A stretch of 64,000 bases of DNA from Istiophorus platypterus (taxonomy: Eukaryota > Chordata > Actinopteri > Istiophoriformes > Istiophoridae). Both the position numbers and the translations under genes were made by a program. Below the pieces are notes generated by a model. The model did no database searches, was not told the origin of the DNA, and saw only the letters and a program-made list of their open reading frames with translations. Numbering within the stretch: position 1 is the first letter of the stretch; each line of letters opens with the position of its first letter. This document shows positions 26,571 to 39,099 of this stretch, piece by piece. Where the stretch lies: NCBI GenBank assembly GCA_016859345.1, contig CM029131.1:6532320-6596319 (forward strand), read 5' to 3'.

Positions 26571-28170
26571 CTTGTGTGTGTGTGGGACTCAAACTCCGCC
26601 TCGCACACGTTGTGCCCTTACCACGTCATCTCTTGCACCCTGGGTATCGTCATAACGAAATGCCGGCAGCATTAACGCAAGCAGCTACACGCAAACCAGC
26701 GGTAAGATTAATGGCGGTGAGTTTGCCCACTCTGCCTGTTTATTCTGAGCCGGTGCGTAACAGGGGAGTAAGCCCCCGGTCTGTCCTGGCATATGACGTC
26801 ACAGACAACGTGCATTGTGAGCTCGGTCCCCGCTGTGGCCCCCGGCTGTTTATGAGACCATTTCCCAGGGAAAGTCAGAATACTAATGGAGTCACCTAAC
26901 CACTCTACCCTTTAGAGATGGAGAGATAAAGAGGGGGAGGGAAGTTTTATAGAGGATCCGCCAACATTTCTTGAAGTAATTAAGAGCTGCAGCTACTATC
27001 AAAACCATGTTTTACTGAGTTTATGAGAGAAAACTTGAATGAAGCAGCTGCTTTAGACAGTTCCTTATGTGGAATATGACATATTTAGCCCTGGATTCAT
27101 AAAAACTTTCAGTTCAAAAGAAAAGAGATTGTTTCTTAACTAACAGCTAAATCTGGTAACCACTGAAAGACAACAGAAAAAGGGGGAAATTCTTTGAAAA
27201 AATGACCAATATGGCAAATTCCCCAGTGACATACTTGTTTGTAATGATGTCAGAATAATCTCTGAACTTGGCATATAGCAGCCTCCTGAACATCAGCACG
27301 ATGGAAATACCAGCTCTCCCTAAAGAGCCATGACTGTCCAACCACAACTTCCCCTCTGATATCACCAGTGACGCCAGTATGGAACTCATCGCACCTGCAC
27401 ACCACCCTCCGTTTCCGTGGGCGGGGCCGGGCAGGGGGAAGGAGACCACAGCGGAGGGACGGGAACGCCGCCTTTTGATGAAGCTTATTAACCGAGCTGC
27501 GGCTCATCAGGAAACAAAAGGGGAAGCAATGAGGGTTGACTAACGTCCAGCGGGGTGTGATTCAACCCCCTGGCCAATAATAGAGGGCAGTCGGAGTCTT
27601 CCAGTCATTGTTTCATGTTTCCGGAGGCGGATGGGCTGAGAAACACCCACAGTCTCCTGGTGACCACGTACGTTGCAAAAATGATGTCTAGCTGAGTAAC
27701 TTGTTCTGCCAGAAACAACGTGAACTGTACATAAACTGATACAATTCAGCACATCAGCTGATCCAGGAAAAATTATTCATCAATAACGGCTCTTTAACGG
27801 TTGTGGTAATTGACAGTTTTTGGCTACAACCCTGACTCCAGGTCAGATTGCAGGTTTTAAGTCCAGCAATATCAGCAACTGGCAAATCAATAGTATAATC
27901 ATTGTTATCCACTGACCATGAAGTTATAGTTTATCCTACTTTTTTTCGCATTGCAAATTGAAAAGTTGTTTAATAAAGAAGTTCCCCTAGTTCCCTTAGT
28001 TGTGCCAGCGGTTATGGTTTGGTAAGTTTATTGTGTTTGTGAAACACGTAGACTAACTTTTGCTGCTAACTCATGTTTTAATGTGCCAATCTTCCTTTGT
28101 GGAAACGGGTCCTGAGTTATTACAATGTGATCAGGTTCGGACACACACTTGTATGCATGCGCACGCCTGT
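26571..28170. other. No gene seen
   Basis: Unique sequence with a moderately GC-rich interval at 26600-26890 and 27380-27480. AATAGAGGGCAGTC near 27580 weakly resembles CTCF. No supported exon. Confidence 0.3.
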
Positions 28171-28173
28171 TTA

Positions 28174-28174
<1 letters not shown>

Positions 28175-28265
<91 letters not shown>
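28175..28265. repeat. Long (CA)n microsatellite preceded by (GC)n
   Basis: GCGCGCGCG runs into about 83 bases of perfect CA repeat. The whole tract alternates purine and pyrimidine and is a strong Z-DNA candidate. His-Thr and Val-Cys frames across it are artefacts. Confidence 0.98.
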
Positions 28266-28267
<2 letters not shown>

Positions 28268-28449
28268 TGCCCACAAACCAAGAATCCGACCAGCGTTTCC
28301 TTTGCAAGAGAGAGAAGGGCATTTAGTCCGAAACACACTTCCTCCTGTGTATTTTCTTTGAGTGCTGGTTGAAATAAACCCATCATGTTCAAGAATGCGA
28401 AACAAAAGTTCTCCTTTCATGAACCAAAAATCTGAGATAACTGGAGTCA

Positions 28450-28720
28450 TATGGGCCCGCCTGTTTCTTTCCAGCAGAACCGGGAGGGAAACCAGTCAAG
28501 TGTTGGCCACAGGGATCCATTAAAACACCTCCATTTCCAGGGAAACTAAATAAAGGCCCATTAGTATTCAAAATTTAGGCCTTGTTAAAATCAACTGTGA
28601 AAATTAAGACCAGGACCCTGGGGGCCCCCTATTAGAATGATCATTAGGCACAAAAATTCAGTTAATAACCAAATACATCAGCTTGATCATTATGTTTTTC
28701 TGTGGTTTTAAACAGGGGTT
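28450..28720. other. Complex unique island, possible conserved non-coding element
   Basis: Repeat-free, even sequence with ATTAGAATGATCATTAGGCA near 28631, a homeodomain-like palindromic word group, and TTAAAATCAACTGTGAAAAT near 28584. No exon signals. Regulatory role is inference from texture. Confidence 0.22.
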
Positions 28721-28729
28721 ATGTTAATT

Positions 28730-31605
28730 TCACATTGCCCAAGTGAATAAAAAAAAGTAATGTTTGCTGCTGTACTTGAGTTTCTTGCGGTTTAATATAC
28801 AAAGGCTTGCACACAGTTGTTAACTGTTGACTGCAACTATGTATGAGTGGTCCTGAAAAATCAGACAGAAGTGTTTTCCATTGGCATGGAATAAATCCTC
28901 TTTACTGTATTGGACTCTCCAAATAAAGTAGGGTTGTTTCAAGTGGCTGTTGACTGGAGCCTGTGAACCTTGTTGCAGATATTATACCTAATCCTTTGGC
29001 GACTTGACCACTTGTACTGAGTGGCGACTGGAGCCTTTAATTTTCTCTAAAGCCGAGGTTAAAGTTTGGACAAAGATCAATAATCAGGGGTGTTGCTGGA
29101 AACTGCAGTTCTTAGACTACTGCCTGTGTTGACACACAGAGTTTGTGATCCCATGAATTGCAGTCCATGGGAGATTTGCATGAGACATTTAATATAACAC
29201 TGAACCGTGGAGTATCGCTATAAGCCTTGTGAAACCCCTGAAGAATTGCCACTTTAGCACTAATTTTCAATCTAAAATGAGGCCTCATTTGAAACCTCAA
29301 CAAGTTAGTAAAACGAGAGCTTCCTGAAATCACCGTAAATGACTCAACATTTCCAGAAAACCGTGAGGATGTACAGCACAACCTTGAATCGCTCCATATA
29401 TGGGGGCAATATTAGCTTTACAGTTATCATTATCCTGACTGACAGACAAATTAACCCCTACCTTTGGCCGGGCACTTCGGCTCGGCGCCTCGGCGCCAAC
29501 ATTTTGACACGAGAAGGATGTGCCGGGAGAGGAAATGGCTCTGCAAACTGGAGGAAAAAAAAAAAAAAAAAAATCAATAGCGAGAGCTTCGTTCGCTCAC
29601 GTTTTCCTGAGCGCTGGAAGCCGGACAATCGTCAGGGTTGCAGAGACGGTGGAATGCAGGGTTTCTGGACTGAAAGTGGAGTTTGGCAGAGAAATCTCTC
29701 CGCCGCTCCAAGAGACAATCCTCTAAAGTCACGGTTTCAATACAGAGGCAGCTGATATAATGCACATTGGAAGATACAGAAGAAAGCGATACGCTGTGAG
29801 GACTTTAAACACGAGAGTAACATTATCTAGTAGCGTGTATTAATCCCTTTACTCACTCTTGTTGCCAAGGTTTGTCTTATCTTAATTACTAAAGTAACAG
29901 TAGCCAGTCTGCTTGAGGTCGGTGTCAAAGACAATGCAGCTGCGCTGCTCCGACTGCTTTCTTTCAATTAGTGGCTGGACTTGTGTGGCAGATTTGTTGA
30001 GGTTATTCTTCCATTACAGCCTCTCCAGAACTTTCCATTACAATCCGAAGGAGGGAGAATGTGCAGACTCAGCGTTAAGGGAGGTAGGACAGTGAAAAGA
30101 GAGCTCTTGCACCTTCCCTAAAGATCTATCTCTCGCTCTTGCAGTTGCTTCGCTCCTTGACAAAGCACACATTGCAGCACATATGGGAGGCCCCTGACAG
30201 GAATATGAGTTTAAAGGGGGGAAAAAAAAAAAGGGCTGATGTGCAGACTTACAGGAACAAGGGCAGCTCTGTGTAGTCCACTCACTCAAGGCAGGTACCT
30301 CTATCTTCAGCCAAACATCAAATGAGAAGGTGGCACTTGCTAGTCAAGCATCATCCTGAAGAAAAAAGCACTGCCCTCTATGTGTCTTGCTATTTGTCCT
30401 CATTTACTATATTCTTTCCCCTGCCTGAAACACTTCTCCATAAACTGTAGATTCAAGCTTCCTTTTAATAGAGCGGAAAATATTTACTAAGGTTTTAGAG
30501 ATTCTCTGGAATCTGTTTGCAAGGAAAATAACACAAGATGAATTCCCTTGGGATAGATGGATGGAAAAAAAAGGAGAAGAGAGGAGCGGAGTGGAGGGAG
30601 AAAGAAAGGTGGCGGGCTCTACCCAGAGCCCAAGACTGGGGCCAGAACAATATTGAGTTTGACAACAAACAAAACCTCCGCCGCCATCGAGAGGACGGAG
30701 GCAGAGAAATGGGAAGAGAGAGAGAGACTGACGAGATGAAAGCGGGGACACAGACATGAATGGATATGATACAAACAGAGGGGAGGACAGGGCAGCACAC
30801 GGCCAAAGTTGAGGCACGGATGGGCGGGGCTGAACTAGACGGCCTGGCTGAGAGCTAAGTTATGGGGCCGATGGCGGGGCCCGATGGATGGATGCCTTTC
30901 GCGGCTTCTTGTAAATGGGACAAAGCGGGGATCACACGGCGAGGCCTTCTGAGAATCCGTATGCGTCGGGATCGAGGGCGAGGCCTGGTATAGATTAGGT
31001 GAATTGGCAGGAATTGAATGGTCTTTGACAGCTACTGTTTGGGGGCACAGGTCAAAAGGTCGGAAACAGGTGACCACCTGCACAAAGCAGGATTAAAGCG
31101 AGGTCCTCCGGAGTTCAGGGTCATTCAAGCGCAGCTCATCAACAAGGCAGGCGTCCTAGACGCAACAACGAGCCAGGACCTCTTTATTTTCCCTCTCTTT
31201 GTCGACTCAGTGGGTTTGATCTTCTGAATATAACCTCATTTACGCTCCGCTGTGCTCCACAAGTGAGCGACTGAATGAATGGATGAACTCCAGAGCGCTG
31301 AAAAAGGACAAATTTGTATTCCCACATGTCCAGAGACACCCCACATCCCAGTTGGCAGGCGGTAAGCGCCGATCAATCCGGGGACTCAACAAAGAGCGTC
31401 TCTGTTTACTATCCACTGTCAAACAGTAGACAGAAGGGACTTCTAAGTGCTAATTAGCACGGGAGATGTGCTGTGCTGTGTTTTAATTTCAACTTCTCTC
31501 CAGTAGCCCTGTGGAGACTTTCCGCTCTAAATACCCAAGAATTGCATCCACATGGACTGTGGAGGAGTAGGTTTGCGAGGTATTTGCTCAAGGATCTCTG
31601 AGCCT
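28730..31605. other. No gene seen; simple A-runs only
   Basis: Unique sequence. A19 at 29555-29573 and A-rich tracts near 30222-30233 and 30568 are present. A minus-strand CTCF-like word lies at 30369. Frames at 29339-29755 and 30407-30817 are low complexity or unsupported. Confidence 0.3.
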
Positions 31606-31607
31606 CG

Positions 31608-31638
31608 GTGTGTGTGAGTGTGTGTGTGTGTGTGTGTG
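31608..31638. repeat. (GT)n microsatellite, one interruption
   Basis: About 31 bases of GT with one GA break. Confidence 0.96.
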
Positions 31639-31896
31639 AAGGACGAAACCATGGCCGCCGCTGAAAACCCGACAACGGCTTTGAAAGCGCCTGGATCCTG
31701 TTTTTGTGGCCACGTGTCCGTGTACATGTTTGAAAGCGATATCTCTGTTTGTATTTGCACATTTGCACATACGGTACATCATCTCCCATGTATTCACACT
31801 GTATGTGTTTGCATGCATGCAGACATGTATTTGAGTCCACTCCGAGGTACATGCACATAGACCTAAATCAGTCTGTTGTTCAAATATACTCTAATT

Positions 31897-32189
31897 AGGG
31901 CAGCAACTAATGATTATTTTCATTAATCATTCATCTGCTAATCATTTACTTTATTCATCAAACAGTTGTTTGGTTTGTAAAATAGGGGAAAATTAACATT
32001 AAAATCTCCCAAGGTTATTTCTCAAAATGGCTTTTTGTTTTCGACCAACAGTCCAAAACCAACAGATATTCAGGCCGCTACAAAATAAGACTGGAAAGAA
32101 AAGGCAATGAAGTGGTTGTTTATCAAATGAGTAACAGATTATTTTCCTTTTGATCAACTAATTGATTAATCCACTAATAACTTCAGATC
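31897..32189. mobile_element. hAT-like dispersed repeat, copy 2
   Basis: AGGGCAGCAACTAATGATTA opens the element and TTGATTAATCCACTAATAAC with CTTCAGATCTA closes it. Between are TTTACTTTATTCATCAAAC, CGACCAACAGTCCAAAACC and AACAGATATTCAGG, all diagnostic of the fish repeat that normally reads ACCAACAGTCCAAAACCCAA and AAGATATTCAGTTTACTATC. The ends are roughly inverted (GCAACTAAT against ATTAGTTGC-type), consistent with a non-autonomous hAT derivative. This copy is more complete than the one at 22511. Confidence 0.85.
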
Positions 32190-32194
32190 TACAT

Positions 32195-35100
32195 ATAATA
32201 TCTCATACTCTGTTAAGAATTTATATCAATCAAGGCTGCCCAGACACTATATAGATTAAATTTTTTTTTAGAATTAGGAGGAGTTTTTGCTTTAGAGAAG
32301 GTTACTTGCTGTGCAGGCATGGCCTTGTAGAAATGGCGATTAAAATATGGAGCCTTGAACAAGTTAGCAGAAAAACATCCGGACACAATCCTGACCTTCT
32401 CAAATTCCTTTGTCAGCCCTGTTTTTCTGGTAATTTGGGAATTTTATGGAGCAAAATCTCAAAATGGATGAAAATTTGATAAAAAAAAAACTTGCATGAA
32501 TGCTCTGTATCACTACTGCATTCCTGCCTTCAAAATCAGAAAAGGGATAATCACATATTGTTTTCATCTCCCTCATAATTTGTTGGGGGACAGTGTTTGC
32601 TGTGGTTTAATTGTGATTATCCCTTCAGGAATTTATTATGAAGTGAGACATTACAATGTGATTTTTTTGACTCCTTTTTTTTCTATAGCTAGTAAATAAG
32701 TTTCAAACCCAGACTGTGAGTCTGACATGTCGGATTGAAGCATGTAGAAAAAGCTCCCTTCTCCAGCACGGTGCATCCCTTTATCTACCTAATGGCAGAG
32801 ATAAGAGCTGAAGACCGAGAGACTGGGGGCTCAGATGGATTCAGAGTACCACTGCCCCACTGGGAGCAATTAAATAAAACTCAAAAAGATCCAAACAGAA
32901 GCTTCTTAAAATTTAAAATTAAGGGCAGAGTTGCTTTACCTTTGTTTCACCCATCATTCCTTTTTCGGATAGTCGGTCATCCAAGAACGGGAGTGTGTCT
33001 TGAAAATGTGTTTGCAATTATCCACAAATGAGCTTCTTTCTTTTTCTTTTTCTTTTTTTTATTTTATTTTTCTAAAACCAGGCAGGAATCTGTGGAACGT
33101 GTTGGCTTTCCACAGAGGCTCGGTCAGACATATTCTTTGCACCGTGCCTTATTAACGACGCCCCCGTTGCATTCATGATCATTCACAAGAAGTGGCTTCA
33201 TTTAGATATTTATGATACTGTAAAAATCCTAGTTTAAAATATGTTTTTTTTTTTAAAAACAGGCTGTGAATTGTTTGTTTTTGTTTTTTTTTAATTTATC
33301 ACGTGTTAATCTAGAAAGTTGATTTGTAAACTAAATCATTTTCAGGCTCACCGATGTTTTTAAAAGTAGAGCCTTCCTGACTGCGTGTTAGATAAATTGT
33401 AGAGGTGGCTGGAGCTCACGTTGCTTTTATTATGAAGTCAGCATTAAGAAAGAAAAAAAAGAAGGGACAAACACAGTGAGTCATGGCTGTAGGAGCCATT
33501 CCTCATTACACCCCGGTTTTCATCAAAGCGGCTATCAGGCTACACTGTCTGAGCGAGAGCTCTGCACATTCAGGACATGTGAAACCGCTGTGAGGACTTT
33601 CTCAACAACTGTTTACTATTTGTGGTGAGGGACTGGATTCTCTATTTCCCCACAACAAATAAATGATATTGAGTGGGAATGTGGCTGCACACAAAAAATC
33701 CTAAAATTTAATCCCTTTGTTAACTTAAGGAAAATAAGAGCGTCATCTGCATTATGTAAATGCTGTTTACCTAAACAGAAACAGAGGAAGTTAGGTGATT
33801 CACTTTTACAGTGAAACCAGTTGCAACACTAACTAATATAGTCTTGAAACCCTGCTGATTATTTGCATACAAAGAGTGAGCAGAGCCCCAACTAATCCCA
33901 TTGCCTTGTATATTTGTTAAAGAAATCAGTATTTTGCTTAGAACTAGATGGTGAATTAGACACCACTCCTATGTATGTGTTTCTAAAACTGGAGCCAGGA
34001 TATAAGAGCGGCGTGAATCTTCTCATCTCCTCGCACACATACATAATAATTTAAGAAAGATGGGTAGTCAGGGACGACTGCACATTTTCAGATTCTATCA
34101 CCGCACGTCTGTCCGGATCCCGGTTGTTTTTCTTATCTTATATTCTAACAAAGGTTCCAGGCAGGTTTAAGACGGGATCACAGAAGCTCTTGGTAGGAGC
34201 ACGCTCTTAATAACTCTACAGGCAATAAATTTCCTCTTGATCTCCAAAGTTTGCCTGGAACTACAAAGTTCTGGCGACTGTCACGTGGCACAAACTTTCT
34301 TGTGCTGATCTCATGAGCTCATAAGAGCAACAGTACATTAAACTTCTATCCATCGCCTTGTTCTGCTGATGTGATGCTAACTGGTTACTTTGTGGATGCA
34401 AGGCTCTACACACATGCACATAGACACGTGCTTTGAAAGTTGTATTCACTGCCCTAAGAAATGCTGAACCCAGCTGTATTCATGTTTTACTCTTCAATTA
34501 AAAGCAGAGAGAATAAGAGCTTTGGGTCTGTCGACATATGTTGCACATGCAGCCTCCTGAGTCGGTGCCAAAATTACAAGTGTAAGCTTCTAGTATGAAG
34601 ATTTTTTTTTTCCAACCAAATGTTCTCTTTCTTCTTAATATAGTGTGAAATATATTGCGTTATCTATTTCTCCGAATGGTTTTGTTCCGTCTTGGGCTAA
34701 AACTGCTGATTGCTTTAGGTAATTTTGTTTCATCCCAGTTACTGAGAGCCACGTGTTTAAGCTGACACTTTTACAATCAGGTAATTTAAAACTGTTGCAA
34801 AACCTATAAATAACATGGAAAAAAAAGCAGTGGATTAAGCACTTCATAGAATTGTGGGGGTTTTTAACCCACTGGGAACTTTTCTTTACATTCATAACTC
34901 AGTCAGGTAATCCCACCAGTCCTCAGCAAGTTGAGAAACAGCTTCATTAATGCTTTATGCTGCAATAAAACCTGTAGCAAATAAACAATAACTTGCTTGT
35001 TGCATCTAAACAGCAGGAAATAGGCCCTGAGGTTTCAATGTGAGGACTGGGGATATACACTGCTGAGCTGGTGAGTTTGCACGCATAAAACTCGGGGGTG

Positions 35101-36400
35101 GGTGTGAGGCAAGGGCTGTGCACGTGCACGTCTCCCCGTCCAAATAATCACTCCAGCCTGCATCTCAGCTGTAAGTGCCCAGAGGCCCCTGGAAAGAAGG
35201 GCGGGAGGCCCCTTATCTAAACAGACGGCTGAGGGAAACAGGGGGCCCTATGGAGTGTCAAGGACCACGGGAAGTATTCAATCCTGTTGTGACATGCTCA
35301 CCTCTATGCAAAAACAAAGCCTACCCAGATTCCCCCTGACCTGCTTTTAGCTCCGCATATGGACACACACATGCACGAGCGTCCACCAGACGGTGTGTGT
35401 CGAGAGAGCGCCCTGGTGAGAGGATGGAGGGAAAAAAGGAAGATGATAGAGACGAAAAAGAGATAATAGAGATAGAGAGGAAAGAAGAAAGGCAGAAGAT
35501 GAGGGACAGCTGAGGTGGGATGATGCAGCAACGCTGGTATTCTCTGACACCATACCGTCCTCCACACGTGCTTCACCAGATACATGGTTCTCATCAAAAG
35601 GTGGAAAACTGGCCCTCTGCCATCACCTAGCTAGCTCCTCGCCATGTGACTTCATACCCAGAAGTCTGATTTTCTCTGGTCCCATCCACCCCACACATGT
35701 GTTTCAAACGTGTACATATGGGCGCGCAGACGAAAAACAAAGTCATCATATGCGTTCACTCATTTACTTTTTAAGGGAAACAGGACCACTGGGACAATTG
35801 ATTTGAAGCCCTAAGAAGACCGCACGGACTGAAGCTTTGCATCACCCCATATTTCAATAAAACATCTGCTCCTAAACGAACATCACTGCAAGGATGCAAA
35901 TTATAGCCTTGGCAAAGATCTGGAGACTAAAATGCGATGAAGCAAAACATCCATCACTTTTTCCATTCTCATGAAGTTAATTAATTTTTATGAGTGTTTT
36001 GCTGTTCGCTCTCATTTTCTTATATAAGGGGGGCAGATTGGAATTGGTCATTTTTCGCTTTTGTTTACACTTCAGACATATTGGCTTTGTCCAAATCACC
36101 TTATTTAGTGGGTGAAAAACTGCAACACTTTGGCCTTTTCCAAAGACTTTCGCACCTGGCAGAAGTACACATGCTGGCACAATAATGTTATAAAGTGTTA
36201 TCCACAATGCAGGGGCGCTAAATCTGTTGTAGAAATGCTGTTAAAGAGAATGCACCATTGCAAAAGAGAAAAATATCGACAAATTTCATCCGTGTTTCGC
36301 CATTATCTTGTTTCAAGGGGTAGTGAGGGCCAGGTTCACAAAACAAAGTGCAGCCGATGGAAAAGGGGGGTGAAATGAAGACAGCAGATAACTGATGTGC
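32195..36400. other. No gene seen; AT-rich unique sequence
   Basis: Long AT-rich stretch with T-rich tracts at 33035-33072 and 33240-33295. Islands of complex sequence (32340-32480, 33460-33610, 35750-36370) may be regulatory but carry no exon signals. Frame 35304-35597 on the minus strand is a low-complexity Leu/Phe/Ser run. Confidence 0.3.
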
Positions 36401-36403
36401 GGT

Positions 36404-36435
36404 AGCAGCAGCAGCAGCAGCAGCAGCCGCAGCAG
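36404..36435. repeat. (CAG)n trinucleotide repeat
   Basis: Nine CAG units with one CCG interruption, followed by unique sequence. There is no coding frame support. Confidence 0.95.
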
Positions 36436-36439
36436 GGCC

Positions 36440-36760
36440 TTTGACTACGACCGAGTTTTAGCATCACGGCCTAGATGAAGCCGGAGCAAAGCCTCAGTCT
36501 GCTGTAGGCCTGGAAGCTACTTCAAAGTGGCAGAGGTTTTTAAAACCTTGAACAGGGAAGAAGAGAGTTAATTGAGAGCATATCATTTCCAGATGGCCCA
36601 CAAAAATCGGTGAGAGATGATTAAACTGCTAAGAAGCAATGGAAATCCTTGGCAATTAAGCCAGATAGCTGCCATATGCACAAGAGTAGGTTAAACTGCC
36701 TCAGACTCCCTTTATTTTTAAACTTCAGCTCGTAGATCAGACGTCCATCCTGTTTCATCA
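36440..36760. other. Complex unique island, possible conserved non-coding element
   Basis: Repeat-free sequence with GAGTTAATTGAGAGCATATC near 36565 and GCAATTAAGCCAGATAG near 36651, both homeodomain-like. No exon signals. Confidence 0.2.
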
Positions 36761-37479
36761 CCACAAACCGACCCCCGAAAAGACCCTGCTCCCATCTGAT
36801 GGATGCCATTTATGAACGTACACATGCTTCACACACATCGATGCACAGTCGGACACATGCGCACGCTGAACATGACCCACAACACTGACAGACAGCGGCT
36901 TCATATGTTGAGGCTCAACGAGGGAGGCGATGATGGAGGGAAAAACGGTCCGAAATTGACAGAAATTTAAAATAATGGCTTGAAGCTGCCGACCTCGGAG
37001 CTGGGGTGAACAGGTGGCCAGGTTTTGAACCTCTCTCCGAAACTCACCTGCGTGTACAACCGCACCAAACACAATGAACGAATTTGTTGAGACACTATCC
37101 CCATTTGTATGATTTGTGGAACAAGTATGAACTCCCCGGTTGTGGTTGGATGAGACTACAAACACGTATTCCCTCGCCCTTCACTACCCATGGCAATATG
37201 ACGCATTGTGGTCAGGGCTGCCACAGGATGTGAATAAGAGAAAATAGAACCAGTTCCTACATTGACAGCATCACATGCTGCCCAAGCTGTGAGGAGTGTA
37301 AGCATCAAAACCACAGCACCCAGACAATAGATAAAAGCAAAGCACCGTCTTTGTGTCTATCAGACATAAATTACAGGTGCATAATTTCAGCGAAGCGATG
37401 TTAATTTCTTATATGAGTCATTTCCAATTCGAAGATCGTGTGTAAACAGAAGTAGAAAGTGGGTTTAAAGAGGAGGTAG

Positions 37480-37870
37480 GTGCTAAAAAGGAAATCATAT
37501 TTTTCCGTTGCTGACAAGCCACCCAACTATTTTTATCATCTGAATACAGCAAATTCCACCATTCTTGAGCTCCATCCAAACTTAAAACAAATGCCAGGAC
37601 TAAAAATTTTTGACCCAGGCATTTTCCAAGGACATATTATGACAGGCAGCCACATTCTGCTCCCTTCATGGTCACAGAGCGCATGAGTATCAGATATAAT
37701 TTACATGGATATTTCTGCTTTTGGAACTGTTCGAAGCACAGGTCTCAATGCAATCCACCTTTTGGAGAGAAGACGCTCATCAGTCATGGAAAAATATGCC
37801 TCCCTTCAAAAAAAGCAATTTCCTGCAATCATGGTGGCTTTACTGTACTTAGTTAATCTAAATAAAAGGG
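37480..37870. other. Candidate conserved non-coding element
   Basis: About 390 bases of dense, non-repetitive, AT-leaning sequence in which two overlapping frames (37480-37686 and 37668-37856, also 37705-38034) are open by chance of composition. It contains TTGAGCTCCATCC, CAATGCAATCCACC and CATGGAAAAATATGCC words and no splice signals. I favour an enhancer-like element over coding; that is inference. Confidence 0.28.
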
Positions 37871-37879
37871 GAGGTTATT

Positions 37880-38595
37880 TGTATTTGTCTAATTTGATTA
37901 ACTGGAAGAATTTTGAGGATTTTTTCCATCCAAACCATTCCATTCCTACATGGTACACGTGGAAACAGTGTGTTAAATGGTGTTGGAAAAGGCATCATCT
38001 CGTGTGTATAATTTTTTTTTTTATAAGATATTGATTTAGTTTGCTAATATTTCCATCAGCTTTCTGCCTTCAGCTTCACCCTCAAGACAGACAAGCATGG
38101 ATGCAATATTTTGCAGTCATGGACATCCTTGGGTTTTGCGGTTGCCAGACTGACCTCAAACAAGAAACAAATAAAACTGAGTGCAGCACACCACAAAAAT
38201 GACAAACCACTTTTTGAAGAAAATATTCTCCATGTTGCCTTCCCTCCTCCTAACCAAAACGGCTTTAACGAGGAAAAAAAAAACACCCACAGACACTCTC
38301 AACATCATCAATCCATTAAGCTCAACACATTCCAGGAGTGACTTTATGATGAATGGCTATGCCCACTTTTTCCTCAAACGTGCCTCGTCTACTTTGAAAT
38401 AGATTTCCTGAAAATCCGGGGATTACTGACTGCGTGAAATCAAATCTTAAAGTAGAATTAAAGCTATGACATACACGCTGATTCATCTGGGGTCAGTTCC
38501 TCTGTTCACCTTACCACCAACATAGCGGGGAAAATATGGAGAAATACAGTGGTGAACACTGAATAAACAGGCTCATTCTCTGTAGGAACTGTGAT
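37880..38595. other. No gene seen
   Basis: Unique AT-rich sequence with T- and A-runs (38010-38020, 38272-38282). Confidence 0.3.
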
Positions 38596-38599
38596 ATTT

Positions 38600-38730
38600 T
38601 TCAGGTGATTGGTCGAATAAAAGGCTCATGTGACCACTCATTTGACTCAGTGTGAGCTGGGATACGGTCCAGCCCTCCGAGGCCCTGCGCAGGATGATTA
38701 CATTTAGATGATAAATGGATGGATGAATAA
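38600..38730 (+). mobile_element. 3' tail of an L2-type LINE or a SINE sharing that tail
   Basis: GTGAGCTGGGATACGGTCCA, GCCCTCCGAGGCCCTG and a terminal ATGGATGGATGAAT match the well-known 3' end of fish L2-like retroposons, whose consensus reads AGCTGGGATAGGCTCCAGC and ends in GGATGGATG. The copy is truncated at its 5' side, as retroposed copies usually are, and the orientation is plus. No reverse transcriptase coding region remains. Confidence 0.82.
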
Positions 38731-38954
38731 CAAAAACAATACATGAACATATATGCAAATTGTTCCCCACTGACCAATCGTATCTGCAAAACGTTCTCTG
38801 ACACCACATTTCAACCCTATCGCCAGATAAGAGCATCAATTCTGGATGATTCTGCAAAACCTCAGATTATGGTCCATGCCAACATTTTGTTTTTTTTAAT
38901 TTTCACTGCCAACGTTTTTAAAGATTACTTTCCATAGTATCTATGCAGGGCAGC

Positions 38955-39095
38955 CGTGATCGGTTAAGGTTAAGGGAGGATTGTACTTACGGTGAATAAA
39001 ATCTGGTTAAGGTATGATTTGAGCCAGGCAATGAAGACACATGGTTAAGATTAAGGAAAGATTGTGATAACATTTAATAAAAATGTGAATGTGAA
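38955..39095. repeat. Decayed GGTTAGG-type fish repeat, copy 1
   Basis: GATCGGTTAAGGTTAAGGGAG, then TGGTTAAGATTAAGGAAAGA and TTGTGATAACATTTAATAA resemble the dispersed fish repeat that carries GGTTAGGGTTAGGAAAAGATCGTG. The copy is strongly diverged. Confidence 0.5.
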
Positions 39096-39099
39096 TTGC

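Noticed and set aside
28060..28450. Open frames of His-Thr, Val-Cys or Cys-Val across GT/CA tracts (also 6042-6322, 11425-11634, 15473-15950, 46031-46296, 59519-59764, 61985-62352)
   Set aside because: They are direct translations of dinucleotide repeats and have no start, splice or domain support.
28943..29035. Short direct repeat GACTGGAGCCT (28955 and 29025)
   Set aside because: Too short and isolated to mean anything.
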